Below are positions 10,505 to 22,300 of a DNA stretch of 64,000 nt, piece by piece. A program made the position numbers and the translations under genes. The notes under the pieces are model-generated. The model had not been told where the DNA came from. It did no database searches and saw nothing but the letters and a program-made list of their open reading frames with translations. Positions within the stretch are counted from its first letter, which is position 1. Each line of letters begins with the position of its first letter. Source of the DNA: Spinacia oleracea (taxonomy: Eukaryota > Streptophyta > Magnoliopsida > Caryophyllales > Amaranthaceae); the NCBI RefSeq assembly GCF_020520425.1, contig NC_079487.1, forward strand, positions 112,192,141-112,256,140, given 5' to 3'.

Positions 10505-11205
10505 AACTATGGTGGAGACTTATTCTGTTTAAGCTTTAATCATGGTGGAGACTGCTTCTGTTTGAGCTTTCACCGTGGTGCAAGCTCAAACTGTGAAAGT
10601 CTATGTAAGCTAGCTCCATTTTTTTTAAACACAGAGGCTTCTGCATTTTAAGGTTCAACCATGGTATAGACTTTTTCATTTTAAGCTTCCACCGTATATG
10701 GTAGAAACTCAATCAGTAAAATTCTTTATCATGATGAAAGCTCAAACAGTAAAAGTCTTTATCATGGTGGAAGCTAAAAACGCAAAAGTATAGGTGTATT
10801 TGAATACCTTTAATATAAATTTATAATACTCATTAACCAAATTTATTAATATATTTAACAGATAAAAAAATCATGAAATATCTATTAACATCTTTTATTA
10901 AATTGTCTAATATGCAGTACTATTTTTGTACAAAAAATATTAATTAGATTTTTTATTGAGGAAACCAAATTAAATTATCATTAATTAAAATTCTATAATT
11001 TGTACAAAAAATATTAATTAGATTTTTTATTGAGGAAACCAAATTAAATTATCATTAATTAAAATTCTATAATTTGTTTAAACACGTGGACTTTTTTGTT
11101 TTGAGCTTAGACAATGGTAGAGACTTATGCGTTTTAAGTTTCCACCGTGGACGGAGCTTAAAATGCAGAAGTCTCTACCATGGACCAAGCTCAAAACATA
11201 GAAGT
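10505..11205. repeat. Repeats of a GGTGGAGACTT/AAGCTCAAAC word in both orientations
   Basis: Variants of CATGGTGGAGACTTATTCTGTTTAAGCTTTCACCGTGG recur at 10,505-10,790 and 11,098-11,205, both direct and inverted. The pieces can fold on one another. I do not recognise the family. A perfect 74-bp tandem duplication separates the two blocks. Confidence 0.6.
10925..11072. repeat. Two tandem 74-bp copies, apparently perfect
   Basis: The unit starting TTTGTACAAAAAATATTAAT is repeated once with a period of 74 bp and no difference that I can see. It is AT-rich and non-coding. The absence of divergence suggests a recent slippage or unequal-exchange event. Confidence 0.9.
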
Positions 11206-12013
11206 CTAAGTCTCTTTACATTATTATTTTTAATTTTTGCATTTTATTAAATTTATGAACCAAATTCATTAACTTATAAAAATAGATTAACTAAATTTAT
11301 TAACCAGTTTGATGGAGAGATTACGAGTGAGATGAGGTAAAAATGGGTGAGAGAGAAAGTTAATATAAGCAATTAAGGGTATCTTACTAATTATATAGGA
11401 CGGGTGAGTAATTATATAGGGCGGGGGTTTAACGCTCCATTTTAAAATAAGTTAGTTTAACTACATTTAGTACTTGTGACAATACGTTATGAATCTCGTT
11501 AGACGTTAAACAACAAATCCAATGTCCTATAGGCCGTATTTCATAACCCGATTCACAGGAAAATATCTATCAATTATCAAAGCAATTTTCTTTGTTCATT
11601 TGAAGCTCCAAAATCCAACATATAGTACGGAGTACCTTACAAGATACAATTGATTGTACAGTGAGATCTCCGCTTTTATAAAAAGTATTAAAAACTATGG
11701 TGATATAGAAAAGGGGGAAAATGGAGAAAAGGAAGCTAATATTATAGGCAAAAACCACTTTTCTGACTCACAAGGAATAACAAGAAAAAAAGCAGCCTAA
11801 TGAAGAAAAGGTAACCATAGAGTTCCATATACCGCAGCTCACGGCGATCAACTTTAACCCACCAAAATTAATTAGTGAGTAATAAAAATAATTAAAGCAA
11901 TTGCTAATCATTGTGATGATGTTTGTGGGATATAGTTAATGCATTTACAATCATGATTTGATCACGAGTTGCCCACTAAACACATTCACATGGTTAGGCA
12001 ATAATAATTACTA
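11206..12013. other. Intergenic, nothing recognised
   Basis: AT-rich sequence. A 62-codon minus-strand ORF at 11,570-11,758 has no recognisable domain or context and is not called. Confidence 0.4.
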
Positions 12014-12372
12014 CTCCCTCCGTTTCTTTTTGTTTAATTTTTACGTTTTCCTTTTTTTGGTGTTTCAAAATGTTCTTTACATTTCCTTTTATATTATCAC
12101 ATAAATGATTTAATATTCTATCAAAATTTGTACCCAATTATTATATTAACCAAATAATATCAATTGAGACATTTAATCCCTCACACTTTTCCATAAAGAC
12201 ATTAACTTTTTCTCATTTTCCCCATATCAGAATTTTGATAAGGGTGAAACATTATAAATAAACGTAATTTTCCTCGTTTACATTAAAACTTAGAAAAATC
12301 TCAATGCATATTAATTAGTCGTTAAAACGCGTGTAAAATACCAAACGTAAAAAACAAAAAGAGACGGGGGAG
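12014..12372. mobile_element. Stowaway miniature element
   Basis: It begins CTCCCTCCGTTTCTTTTTGTTT and ends AACAAAAAGAGACGGGGGAG, flanked by TA (12,012-12,013 and 12,373-12,374). The CTCCCTCCGT terminus plus TA duplication identifies the Stowaway (Tc1/mariner) class. 359 bp, non-coding. Confidence 0.9.
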
Positions 12373-12623
12373 TACTCAGTAATCAATTTAGGTAGGGTAT
12401 TAGGGAGGGTATAGGGTCGATATCCCTAATTATAGGCGTTAAAATCCACGACGATTCTCACAATTTCGAGTAATCGCTAATATTAGTTAGAGCCTATATT
12501 TTCAACTATGTAGGGTTGTTGGTGGTCAACAACGCATCAAGTAAATCATTGTTGTTAATTTGATAACTTTTACTCGTTTGAAGATTTTGAAATGTGTAAA
12601 ATTATCAAATGAACAGAAGAATA

Positions 12624-12732
12624 CTATTGAGTCCATAAATGGATTTTCATTTTCCCTTCCCTTATAAATGAATTTTCATTTTCCCTTCCCTTATACTATT
12701 GAGTCCAGAAATGAATTTTCATTTTCCCTTTC
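12624..12732. repeat. Short tandem duplications of ATGAATTTTCATTTTCCCTT
   Basis: Three near-identical copies of the word, two of them preceded by TACTATTGAGTCCA, make a compound tandem repeat just left of the copia nest. Non-coding. Confidence 0.75.
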
Positions 12733-12760
12733 ACGCGTACATATTGTTAGAATATTTATA

Positions 12761-12822
12761 GAATAAATGGATTTATGTGTAAAATGGAAAGATATTTTTT
12801 TTGAGGGAACTGTATTATAACA
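12761..12822 (+). pseudogene. Left fragment of an old copia reverse transcriptase
   Basis: The translation around KWIYV and GTV matches the start of a copia RT (cKWvyK...GtV.R.KaRLVA). The next residues (DRLVAQSF) are found on the far side of element A at 28,457. The coding sequence was therefore continuous before A inserted and duplicated TAACA (12,818-12,822 and 28,452-28,456). An in-frame stop and a length change show it was already dead. Similarity is lost left of about 12,761. Confidence 0.7.
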
Positions 12823-13093
12823 TGTTAGACTTATAAATCGTATTCTAGTCTATGATGTATATTGATCAAGTTATGATCAAGTAATCATGTTGCAATGCAG
12901 GCTTTCTAGTTGATGAGTCAGCATTTAGAATAACTGATTCCCTAAGAATCAGGAGCTTGTAATAACCAACTGTAACAAACAGTAGGTTCTAGAATTACTT
13001 CTTCTCCAAGTATATAAGCTGTATTATGCTAACTAATTAATATCATCTTATTTTCTTCCCTCATTTCTTCTCTCTAAAGTTCAGATTCTAACA
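12823..13093 (+). repeat. 5' LTR of element A
   Basis: 271 bp, TGTTAG...CTAACA, identical by eye to the 3' LTR. A TATATAAG box at 13,011-13,018 is the probable promoter of the genomic RNA. Confidence 0.95.
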
Positions 13094-13105
13094 TGGTATC
13101 AGAGC
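13094..13105 (+). other. Primer binding site of element A
   Basis: TGGTATCAGAGC directly abuts the 5' LTR and matches the 3' end of plant initiator Met-tRNA, the usual copia primer. Confidence 0.95.
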
Positions 13106-13359
13106 AGTGAGCTCGATTCCTGAGAAATTCCGCAATATTCTTCAACTATTTTCCTGTTTTTCTTTCTGAAAATCGATTTGTTCTCTTTCACTTGTTGAAA
13201 ACTGATCAGATATTTGGTGATTGTTCCTGTTTTTGAGCTGATATTTCTGGTTTTTAAGTCTGGAAATCGTGCTGGAATTGTTTGATTGTTGATCAAGCTT
13301 CCTGCAAATTCAACATTTACTTCTGAGATTGCTGTTTTTTCCTTCTTGATCACTGAAGA

Positions 13360-16300
13360 ATGGACACTGAGAATCGTGACCAAAGAAGATCAACTTTGCC
13401 TCCTAATCAAGATCCTGCAAGCATTTATTACATTCATCCATCAGATGCAAATTCAGTACAACTGATTTCGTTCAAGTTCAATGGTGAAGGCTACACAAGC
13501 TGGAAGAGGTCTATGTTGTTGGCCTTATCTGCAAAGAACAAAATAGGTTTTGTTGATGGTAGCATTGAGAAACCAGATCCAGGAACAATTGAGTGCAAGG
13601 CTTGGGAGAGATGTAATGATTTGGTATGCTCTCTTATCCTTTGCAATCTTGATGAGGTAATATCCAAAAGTGTGATGTTTCTTAAAACAGCAAGAGCTGT
13701 TTGGACTGATCTAGAAGAGAGATTTGGCTTTGCCTCAATGGCTCAAGTCTACTCACTAGAACAGAAGTTATCTGAAATCACTCAAGGAAACAAGTCAGTT
13801 TCTGAATTTTTCACTGAGATTAAGTCAATATGGGATGCAATTGAGGAAGCACATCCTATGCCATACTGTACTTGCAACAATTGTACCTGCAATGTAACTA
13901 AGAAATTCTTTCAGAGACAGCAAGAAAAGATGGTGATGCAGTTTATGATGAAGTTAGCTGATCAGTATGCAACTATAAGAGGCAATGTTCTGATGGTGCC
14001 AGAGTTACCAAAGGTTTCAGAAGTTTACAGACTTTTTGCACAAGAGGAGAGGCATCAAGAAGTCTCACATACTAGCAATGTTTCAGAATCAGTTGCTTTT
14101 GCTGCTGAGAAAAGGAGGTTTGGTGGTGACAATTGGAATAACAGAAACAAATCACAGGCAACTGGTTATCACAGAACAGGTGCACACAATAGGCAAGGAA
14201 GGGCAGGTGCAAACTACTTTTGTACAAATTGCCAAACTCCAGGCCATAGCATTGAGAGGTGTTTCAAGATTATTGGATATCCACCAGGATTTCAACCTAG
14301 AGAACAGAAAACTGCTGCATTATCCTATGACAATCATTCTGATGCAGAGCAATCAGTGTTGCCAAAGCCAGATGTTGCTCCAGCAATCACAGCAGATCAA
14401 TATCAACAGCTGCTGAATCTGCTGAACAAACAACAACAGAATATAGGAGCTGGACCTACTACACAAACCAACAACCTAGCTATGATGGCAGGTAATCTCT
14501 GCTTATTATCTCAGAATAATTCTAGATGGCTACTTGACAGTGGTGCTTCAGATCACTTTTGCCATGATTTGACACAATTTTCTGACTATAAATCCATTGA
14601 ACATCAAGGAAAATGCATAACAATACCTGATGGAACTAAAGTTGCAGTGAAACATGTTGGTTCAGTCAGCCTGAGTGATAATATTGTTCTGAAAAATGTG
14701 CTTCATGTTCCAAGTTTTAGATACAACCTGATATCTGTGCACAAGTTGTGTAAGGACTTGAACTGTGAGATTCATTTTACTCACAATAAATGTTTTGTTT
14801 GCTGTCAGAAAGGGAATTTGATTCCTCTTGGTGAAGTCAATTCTGGATTATACAATGTTGGGGAACAAATGTCACCAGAAACAATCTCTATGCAGTCTCA
14901 TGCCTGCAATGCAAGTTGCTCTTCAGTTGTAGATAATGCTAAATTGTGGCATCTAAGACTAGGACATCTACCTTTTAGTCAGTTGGGGTTAATAATCCCA
15001 GGTTGTGAAGTCAATAATTGTATACAAGACACTATTTGTCAAGTCTGTCCTGTATCAAAACAAACCAGACTTAGTTTTCCACATAGTAAGATCAGTACTT
15101 CTGCACCCTTTGATTTGATCCATATTGATGTATGGGGTCCACATTCTGTAAAGACACCCACAGGATGTAATCAATTTCTCACAATAGTGGATGACTACAG
15201 TAGGTTTACCTGGATACATTTGCTGAAAAATAAGAAAGATGTTGTTTCTGTTATGACTGACTTCTTAAAAATGATACAAACACAGTTTGGTGTCATGGTT
15301 AAGTGCATAAGATCTGATAATGCAAAAGAGCTATGTGAAGGTGATCTTAAGAAGTTGTATCAGCAATTTGGAATTTTAAGTCAAACTAGTTGCAGTCATA
15401 CTCCTCAACAAAATGGAGTAGTTGAGAGGAAACACAAACACTTATTAGAGACTGCTAGAGCTTTATACATTCAGTCAAGGGTACCTGATAGGTTTTGGGG
15501 AGATTGTGTTCTATGTGCTGCTTATTTGATTAACAGGATGCCCTTGAAAGCTATAGATCTTGATACACCTTACTGCAGAATGTTTGGAAAGGTTCCTAAT
15601 CTGGACCACTTGAGAACTTTTGGTTGCCTATGTTATGTTTCCACTACTAAAGTTGGAAGAACAAAGATGGACTGCAGGGCTACACCCTGTGTTCTACTTG
15701 GATACTCCACTACACAAAAAGGATACAAAGTTCTAGAGGTTGATACTAACAAGCAGTTTGTCACCAGGGACATTAAGTTTCATGAGAGACATTTTCCTTT
15801 CCATCTTTACCATAAATACAAAACACCAACTTCAAATTATACCAATGCCATTTATCTCCCTGCCATATCTTCCCCTCAAATCTTTGACATACCAGACTTC
15901 ACCACACCAGAAACTACCTTTCCTTCCAATGAAACATCTCCACTCTCTTCTCCTACTCCTAATTCTTCAATTTCTTCATCACCCAACTCTCCAACTGATT
16001 CTATTCCCCCTTCTGAACCTATTCACACCAATGATTCAGACCATGACACTTCCACTCATGTCTTTCCTCACACACCTGATTCAATCCCAATTAGACAGTC
16101 TTCTAGATCACATAAAACACCATCCTACCTAAAAGATTACAAGTGCTACACAGCCAATAGAACTGAGAACACTCAAGATACAAGTCACTTGTGTAACTTG
16201 GTTTCATTTGATGATTTTCCCACTGAGTTTCAAGCTTTCTTGTCTTTGTCTTGTGACATTGTTGAGCCTCTAAATTATTCTGAAGCTGCAAAACAACAAC

Positions 16301-17148
16301 TCTGGGTAGAAGCTATGCAAAAGGAGCTGCAAGCCTTGGATGACAATTTCACATGGGAACTAGTAGAGTTGCCTAAAGGAAAAAAACCAATAGGCTGCAA
16401 ATGGGTGTTTAAGGTTAAACTAAAGTCCACTGGAGAACTAGAAAGATGCAAAGCAAGGTTAGTAGCAAAAGGGTTTAACCAGAAACATGGCATTGACTAT
16501 GAAGAGACTTTCAGTCCAGTTGTCAAAATGAGCACCATAAGATGTTTGATTGCAGTAGCAGCAAGTAAAAACTGGCCTTTGTTTCAATTGGATGTGAATA
16601 ATGCATTCCTGCATGGAGATTTAAAGGAAGAAGTGTATATGTCTGTACCTGAAGGTGTTCCAAATCCCAACAACAAAGTATGCAAGCTGATCAAGTCTAT
16701 ATATGGACTGAAACAGGCATCTAGACAGTGGCATGAGAAGCTAATGACTGCATTACAGAGTCAAGGGTTCATTCAATCCAAGTATGACTACAGTTTATTT
16801 ATTCACAAACATGATACAGACATCAACATTGCAGCAGTGTATGTTGATGATGTGATCCTTACTGGTACAGATATTAATAGACTTGAAGCTTTAAAGGTGT
16901 TCTTGCACAAAGAATTCAGTATTAAAGACTTGGGAAAGCTGAATTACTTTCTTGGTATTGAAGTTGGGTACACAGGAGAAGGAATCATACTTAGTCAGAA
17001 GAAGTTCACAAAAGAACTCATCAACAATTGTGATTTTGATGTTTCTAGAAGGGCTATCACTCCTCTACCTCTGAATATAAAGTTGACTAACTATGATGGT
17101 GCACTCTACCATGATCTAGAGAAGTACAGGTCATTGGTAGGGAAGTTA
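13360..17148 (+). CDS. Element A gag-pol polyprotein, first part (gag to RT)
   Basis: 1263 codons in one frame before interruption. The ATG at 13,360 is the first in the long frame after a ~250-bp leader. Order: gag core from about residue 25 (FNGEGYTSWKRSML), CCHC zinc knuckle near 285 (CTNCQTPGHSIERC), aspartic protease near 390 (WLLDSGASDHFCHD), integrase zinc-binding HLRLGH near 530, integrase core near 588 (HIDVWGPH, VDDYSRFTW, NGVVERKHKH), RT from about 980 (WVEAMQKELQALDDN, CKWVFKVK, KARLVAKGF) with the YVDDV catalytic loop near 1162. It ends after YRSLVGKL, where B's LTR adds one codon and a stop. The frame resumes exactly at 27,532, so the gene had no other visible lesion. Confidence 0.95.
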
Positions 17149-18490
17149 TGTTAGGTTATGATACATATGACATTTACATAGATCATGCGGAAACAACCAT
17201 TAACCCAGGAAACATATTATTTACACATAATCATATAGCATAATTTAGATGCATACTCTTTGTTGCGTGCCCTCCCTAGCTGCGCCCGAACCGAACAAGA
17301 ACAAGTCTTTTAGGACTCCAAGTGTCGTCCCTCCGTAGATAGTCCACAGCACGTCCGGATCCGCCTTAAGATTGACCAACTAGAATCGCCCTTAAGGTAC
17401 TAGAAAATTCGGCACTTTTATGAGCAAGATGTGTTTTAATTTTCTCTCAAAAAACTCACTTTTGAATACTTTGAAACTTGTATATAAATTATGACCCCTA
17501 GGCCTTTATTTATAGAGTTATGGAAAAGGAATCGTAATCCTAGTAGGATGCGAATTAATTGGAATTAGAATCCTACATGAATTCTATTTAATTAATTTAT
17601 CCAATTAGGAATAGACATTTAATCATACACTGACTCTTGCTGATTCAGGAATCACGCATGAGCACAAACTCACACACACACGGCAGCCACAAGGACTGCC
17701 CATGCGTGCGAGCTGCAGCCCACGCAGCAAGGCCCACGCATCCGTGGGCTTGGCGCGCGCTGGGCTTGTGGCGTGCGTGCTTGCTGGGCGACGGCCTGGC
17801 TTCGTGCTGGGCCTTCGTCCGGCAGGCCTCGTCCGATGCTAATTCGTACGATACGCTTCCGATTAAATTTCCATTTCCGGAATCTATTTCCGATACGAAC
17901 AATATTTAATATTTCCGATTCCGGAATTAATTTCCGTTTCGAACAAATATTTAATATTTCCGTTTCCGGAATTATTTTCCGATTCCGGCAATATTTCCGA
18001 TTCTGACAATATTTCCGTTTCCGGCAATATTTCCGATTCTGGTAATATTTCCATTTCCAATAATATTTTCCGATACGTACCATGTTTCCGTTTCCGGTAA
18101 CATCTACGACTTGGATAATATTCATATTTCCGATACGATCCATATTTCCGTTTCCGGCAATATCATCGTTTCCGGAGTATTCATTTCTTGCCTGTGACGA
18201 TCTTAGCTCCCACTGAAACCAAGATCCGTCGGTTCCGAATATTCATAGATGGAGTATTTAATGCCTTTAAATACTTGATCCGTTTACGTACTATTTGTGT
18301 GACCCTACGGGTTCAGTCAAGAGTAAGCTGTGGATTAATATCATTAATTCCACTTGAACTGAAGCGGCCTCTAGCTAGGCATTCAGCTCACTTGATCTCA
18401 CTGAATTATTAACTTGTTAATTAATACTGAACCGCATTTATTAGACTTAACATAGAATGCATACTTGGACCAAGGGCATTATTTCCTTCA
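17149..18490 (-). repeat. 3' LTR of element B
   Basis: 1342 bp, TGTTAGG...CCTTCA on the plus strand. A minus-strand TATAAATAAA lies at 17,505-17,514. The 17,865-18,175 segment consists of degenerate TTTCCG / TTCCGG words separated by AATA, a low-complexity block that yields spurious ORFs on both strands. Confidence 0.95.
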
Positions 18491-18500
18491 GTCTCCCACT
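18491..18500 (-). other. Polypurine tract of element B
   Basis: The minus strand reads AGTGGGAGAC directly before the 3' LTR, the position expected for the plus-strand primer of reverse transcription. Confidence 0.8.
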
Positions 18501-19354
18501 TGTCCTTAGGGACAAGTGTGCATTTCCTAATTCCTTTGTCGCTCGATGCTTGCTCTTGAACATAAGGTAAGAGTTGTCATCCTTATTATGTCCAGAGGTG
18601 TTCCTCGGTTTCAGAGTTCAACTGATCAAATAAACAGATAATCATAGCCTATGATTCATCCGAGCACGGCCATGCATTTCACAGTTTCTAGCTCTCCGAG
18701 TGGCCTTGTACAACTTTTAAGCATCTCATCCCGATTTATGGGAGGACAATCCCAATCTTGCGATCTTGAGATTAGACTTCGTTTGATAGGTGATTACCTG
18801 AGCGTTGCCTTTATAGCCTCCTTTTACGGTGCGACGGTTGGTCAACGTCAAAGCAACCAGTTCTCAAACAAGTAATCTCAAATCACTCAGGTATTGAGGA
18901 TTTAGTGTCTAATAATTTAATGAAATTTACTTATGACAGATTTTCATCTCTTACAGTAAAGTTTCATAGGTCTTGTCCGATACTAGTCTTCCCAAAGTAA
19001 GTATCTATGCAAATGATTATGACATTGCCATGTCCACATAGTTCAAGAAACAGAACTACTAGTCATCTTGCACTCTAATCGTCTAACGTTTTCTATGCGT
19101 CCAATTTTATAGAAAACTCCAATTAGGGACCATTTTCAACCTTTGACATTCAAGTTCACTTGATAGACATTTCTTAGTCACAGGACTGGTCCTGACAGTC
19201 TATCTTGAATATATCGTCAAGTTGAAGGGACTCATCATTTAATAAACCACAAATTAAATGGAAAAATGAATTTCTTTCATTTATTGTGAATGATTAACCA
19301 ATAATGTTTTACAAAGATTTAAACTCTAAAACTTTAAAACATTAAACAGAGACA
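18501..19354 (-). other. 3' non-coding region of element B
   Basis: About 850 bp between the polyprotein stop and the polypurine tract. No domain is recognised. Such a long 3' untranslated segment is unusual for a simple copia but I see no extra gene (the small plus-strand ORF at 18,651 lacks any signature). Confidence 0.6.
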
Positions 19355-22300
19355 TCAAAGCCATTCTCCAATATGCTTGATTCCCATAGCTGCAGTGTGC
19401 GAGTTGTGCTTCGCTTGCGGCAGAGGTTTAGTTAATGGATCTGATATGTTGTCATCAGTTCCAATTTTGCTTATCTCGACTTCTTTTCTTTCAACGAACT
19501 CTCGTAGAAGGTGAAATCTACGAAGTACATGCTTGACTCTCTGGTGGTGTCTAGGCTCTTTTGCCTGTGCAATAGCTCCGTTATTATCACAATACAGGGC
19601 TATTGGTCCTTTAATGGAGGGGACTACACCAAGTTCTCCTATGAACTTCCTTAGCCATATAGCTTCCTTTGCTGCTTCATGTGCAGCAATGTACTCCGCT
19701 TCAGTTGTAGAATCCGCAATGGTGCTTTGCTTAGCACTTTTCCAGCTTACTGCTCCTCCGTTGAGGCAGAAGACAAACCCAGACTGTGATCTGAAATCAT
19801 CTTTGTCGGTTTGGAAACTTGCGTCCGTATAGCCTTTAACAATTAATTCATCATCTCCACCATAGACCAGGAAGTCATCTTTGTGCCTTTTCAGGTACTT
19901 CAGAATGTTCTTGGCAGCAGTCCAATGCGCCTCTCCTGGGTCTGACTGGTATCTGCTTGTAGCACTGAGTGCGTACGCAACATCCGGGCGTGTACATATC
20001 ATAGCATACATTATTGAACCAATCAATGATGCATATGGAATCCCATTCATTCGTCTACGCTCATCAAGTGTTTTTGGGCACTGAGTCTTGCTTAGAGTCA
20101 TTCCATGAGACATGGGTAGGTAGCCTCGCTTGGAGTCCGCCATCTTGAACCTATCAAGCACCTTATTGATATAAGTGCTTTGACTAAGTCCAATCATCCT
20201 TTTAGATCTATCTCTGTAAATCTTGATGCCCAATATGTACTGTGCTTCTCCTAGATCCTTCATCGAAAAACATTTCCCAAGCCAAATCTTGACAGAGTTT
20301 AACACAGGAATGTCATTTCCGATAAGCAATATGTCGTCGACATATAATACTAGGAAAGCAATTTTGCTCCCACTGACCTTCTTGTATACACAAGATTCGT
20401 CTGCGTTCTTGATGAAACCAAAGTCATTGACTGCTTCATCAAAACGTATATTCCAGCTCCTGGATGCCTGCTTCAATCCGTAGATTGATTTCTTTAGCTT
20501 GCATACCTTTTTAGCATTCTTTGGATCCTCAAAACCTTCAGGCTGTGTCATAAACACAGTTTCTGTTAAAACGCCGTTTAAGAAAGCAGTTTTGACATCC
20601 ATCTGCCATATTTCGTAATCGTAATATGCAGCGATTGCTAACATTATTCGAATAGACTTTAGCATTGCAACTGGTGAAAAGGTTTCATCGTAATCCACAC
20701 CGTGGACTTGCCTGTAACCTTTTGCAACCAATCTAGCTTTGAAAACTTCAAGTTTCCCATCCTTGTCCTTTTTCAGTTTGAAAACCCATTTGCTTCCAAT
20801 GGCTTGGTAGCCATCTGGCAAATCGACCAAATCCCATACTTGGTTTTCAGACATGGAGTCTAATTCAGATTGCATGGCTTCTTGCCATTGCTTGGAGCTA
20901 GGGCTCGTCATAGCTTGCTTGTAAGTCGCAGGTTCATCACTTTCAAGTAATAGAACGTCATAGCTCTCGTTCGTCAAAATACCTAAGTACCTTTCCGGTT
21001 GAGATCTATATCTTTGCGATCTACGCGGGGTAACATTTCTAGATTGACCATGATTCTCACCAGATTCTTCTAAAGATCTCTGAGTTTCATCCTGAATGTC
21101 ATCTTGAGCATTCTCTAGAGTTTGTTGTTCGACTCGAATTTCTTCGAGGTCTACTTTTCTCCCACTTGTCATTTTGGAAATGTGATCTTTCTCCAAAAAG
21201 ACACCATCTCGAGCAACACACACTTTGTTCTCAGATGTATTGTAGAAGTAATACCCCTTTGTTTCCTTTGGATAGCCCACAAGGATACATTTGTCAGATT
21301 TTGGATGAAGTTTGTCTGAAATTAATCGTTTGACGTATACTTCACATCCCCAAATCTTAAGAAAAGACACATTTGGAGGCTTTCCAAACCATAATTCGTA
21401 TGGAGTCTTTTCGACAGCTTTAGACGGAGCTCTGTTTATAGTGAGTGCAGCTGTATTTAGTGCATGTCCCCAAAATTCTAATGGAAGTTCGGCCTGACCC
21501 ATCATTGACCTGACCATGTCTAGCAAGGTTCTGTTCCTCCGTTCTGACACACCGTTCCATTGTGGTGTTCCAGGAGGAGTCAATTCTGATAGAATTCCAC
21601 ATTCTTTCAGATGGTCATCAAATTCATAGCTCAGATATTCACCGCCTCTATCAGACCGCAGTGCCTTAATCTTCTTGCCTAATTGATTCTCTACTTCACT
21701 CTGAAATTCCTTGAATTTGTCAAAGGATTCAGACTTATGCTTCATTAGGTAGACATAACCATACCTACTGAAGTCATCAGTGAAAGTGATAAAGTAGCTG
21801 AAACCACCTCTAGCATTTGTACTCATTGGTCCACATACATCTGTATGGATTAAACCCAATAGTTCATTTGCTCTTTCTCCAACTTTAGAGAAAGGTTGCT
21901 TTGTCATTTTTCCAAGTAAACATGATTCGCATTTACCATAATCCTCTAAGTCAAATGGTTCTAGAATTCCTTCCCTTTGAAGTCTTTCTAAGCGTTTCAA
22001 GTTTATATGGCCTAATCGGCAATGCCACAGATAGGTGAGATCTGAATCATCCTTTTTGGCCTTTTTGGTATTTATGTTATATACTTGTTTGTCGTGATCT
22101 AATAAATAAAGTCCATTGACTAATCTAGCAGATCCATAAAACATCTCTTTAAAATAAAACGAACAACTATTGTCTTTTATTATAAAGGAAAATCCCTTAG
22201 CATCTAAGCAAGAAACCGAAATGATGTTTTTAGTAAGACTTGGAACATGGAAACATTCTTCCAGTTCCAAAACTAGCCCGGAGGGCAACGACAAATAGTA

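Noticed and set aside
17637-18412. ORFs duplicated exactly at 26,673-27,448
   Set aside because: Both sets lie in the two LTRs of element B and reflect the LTR repeat, not a gene.
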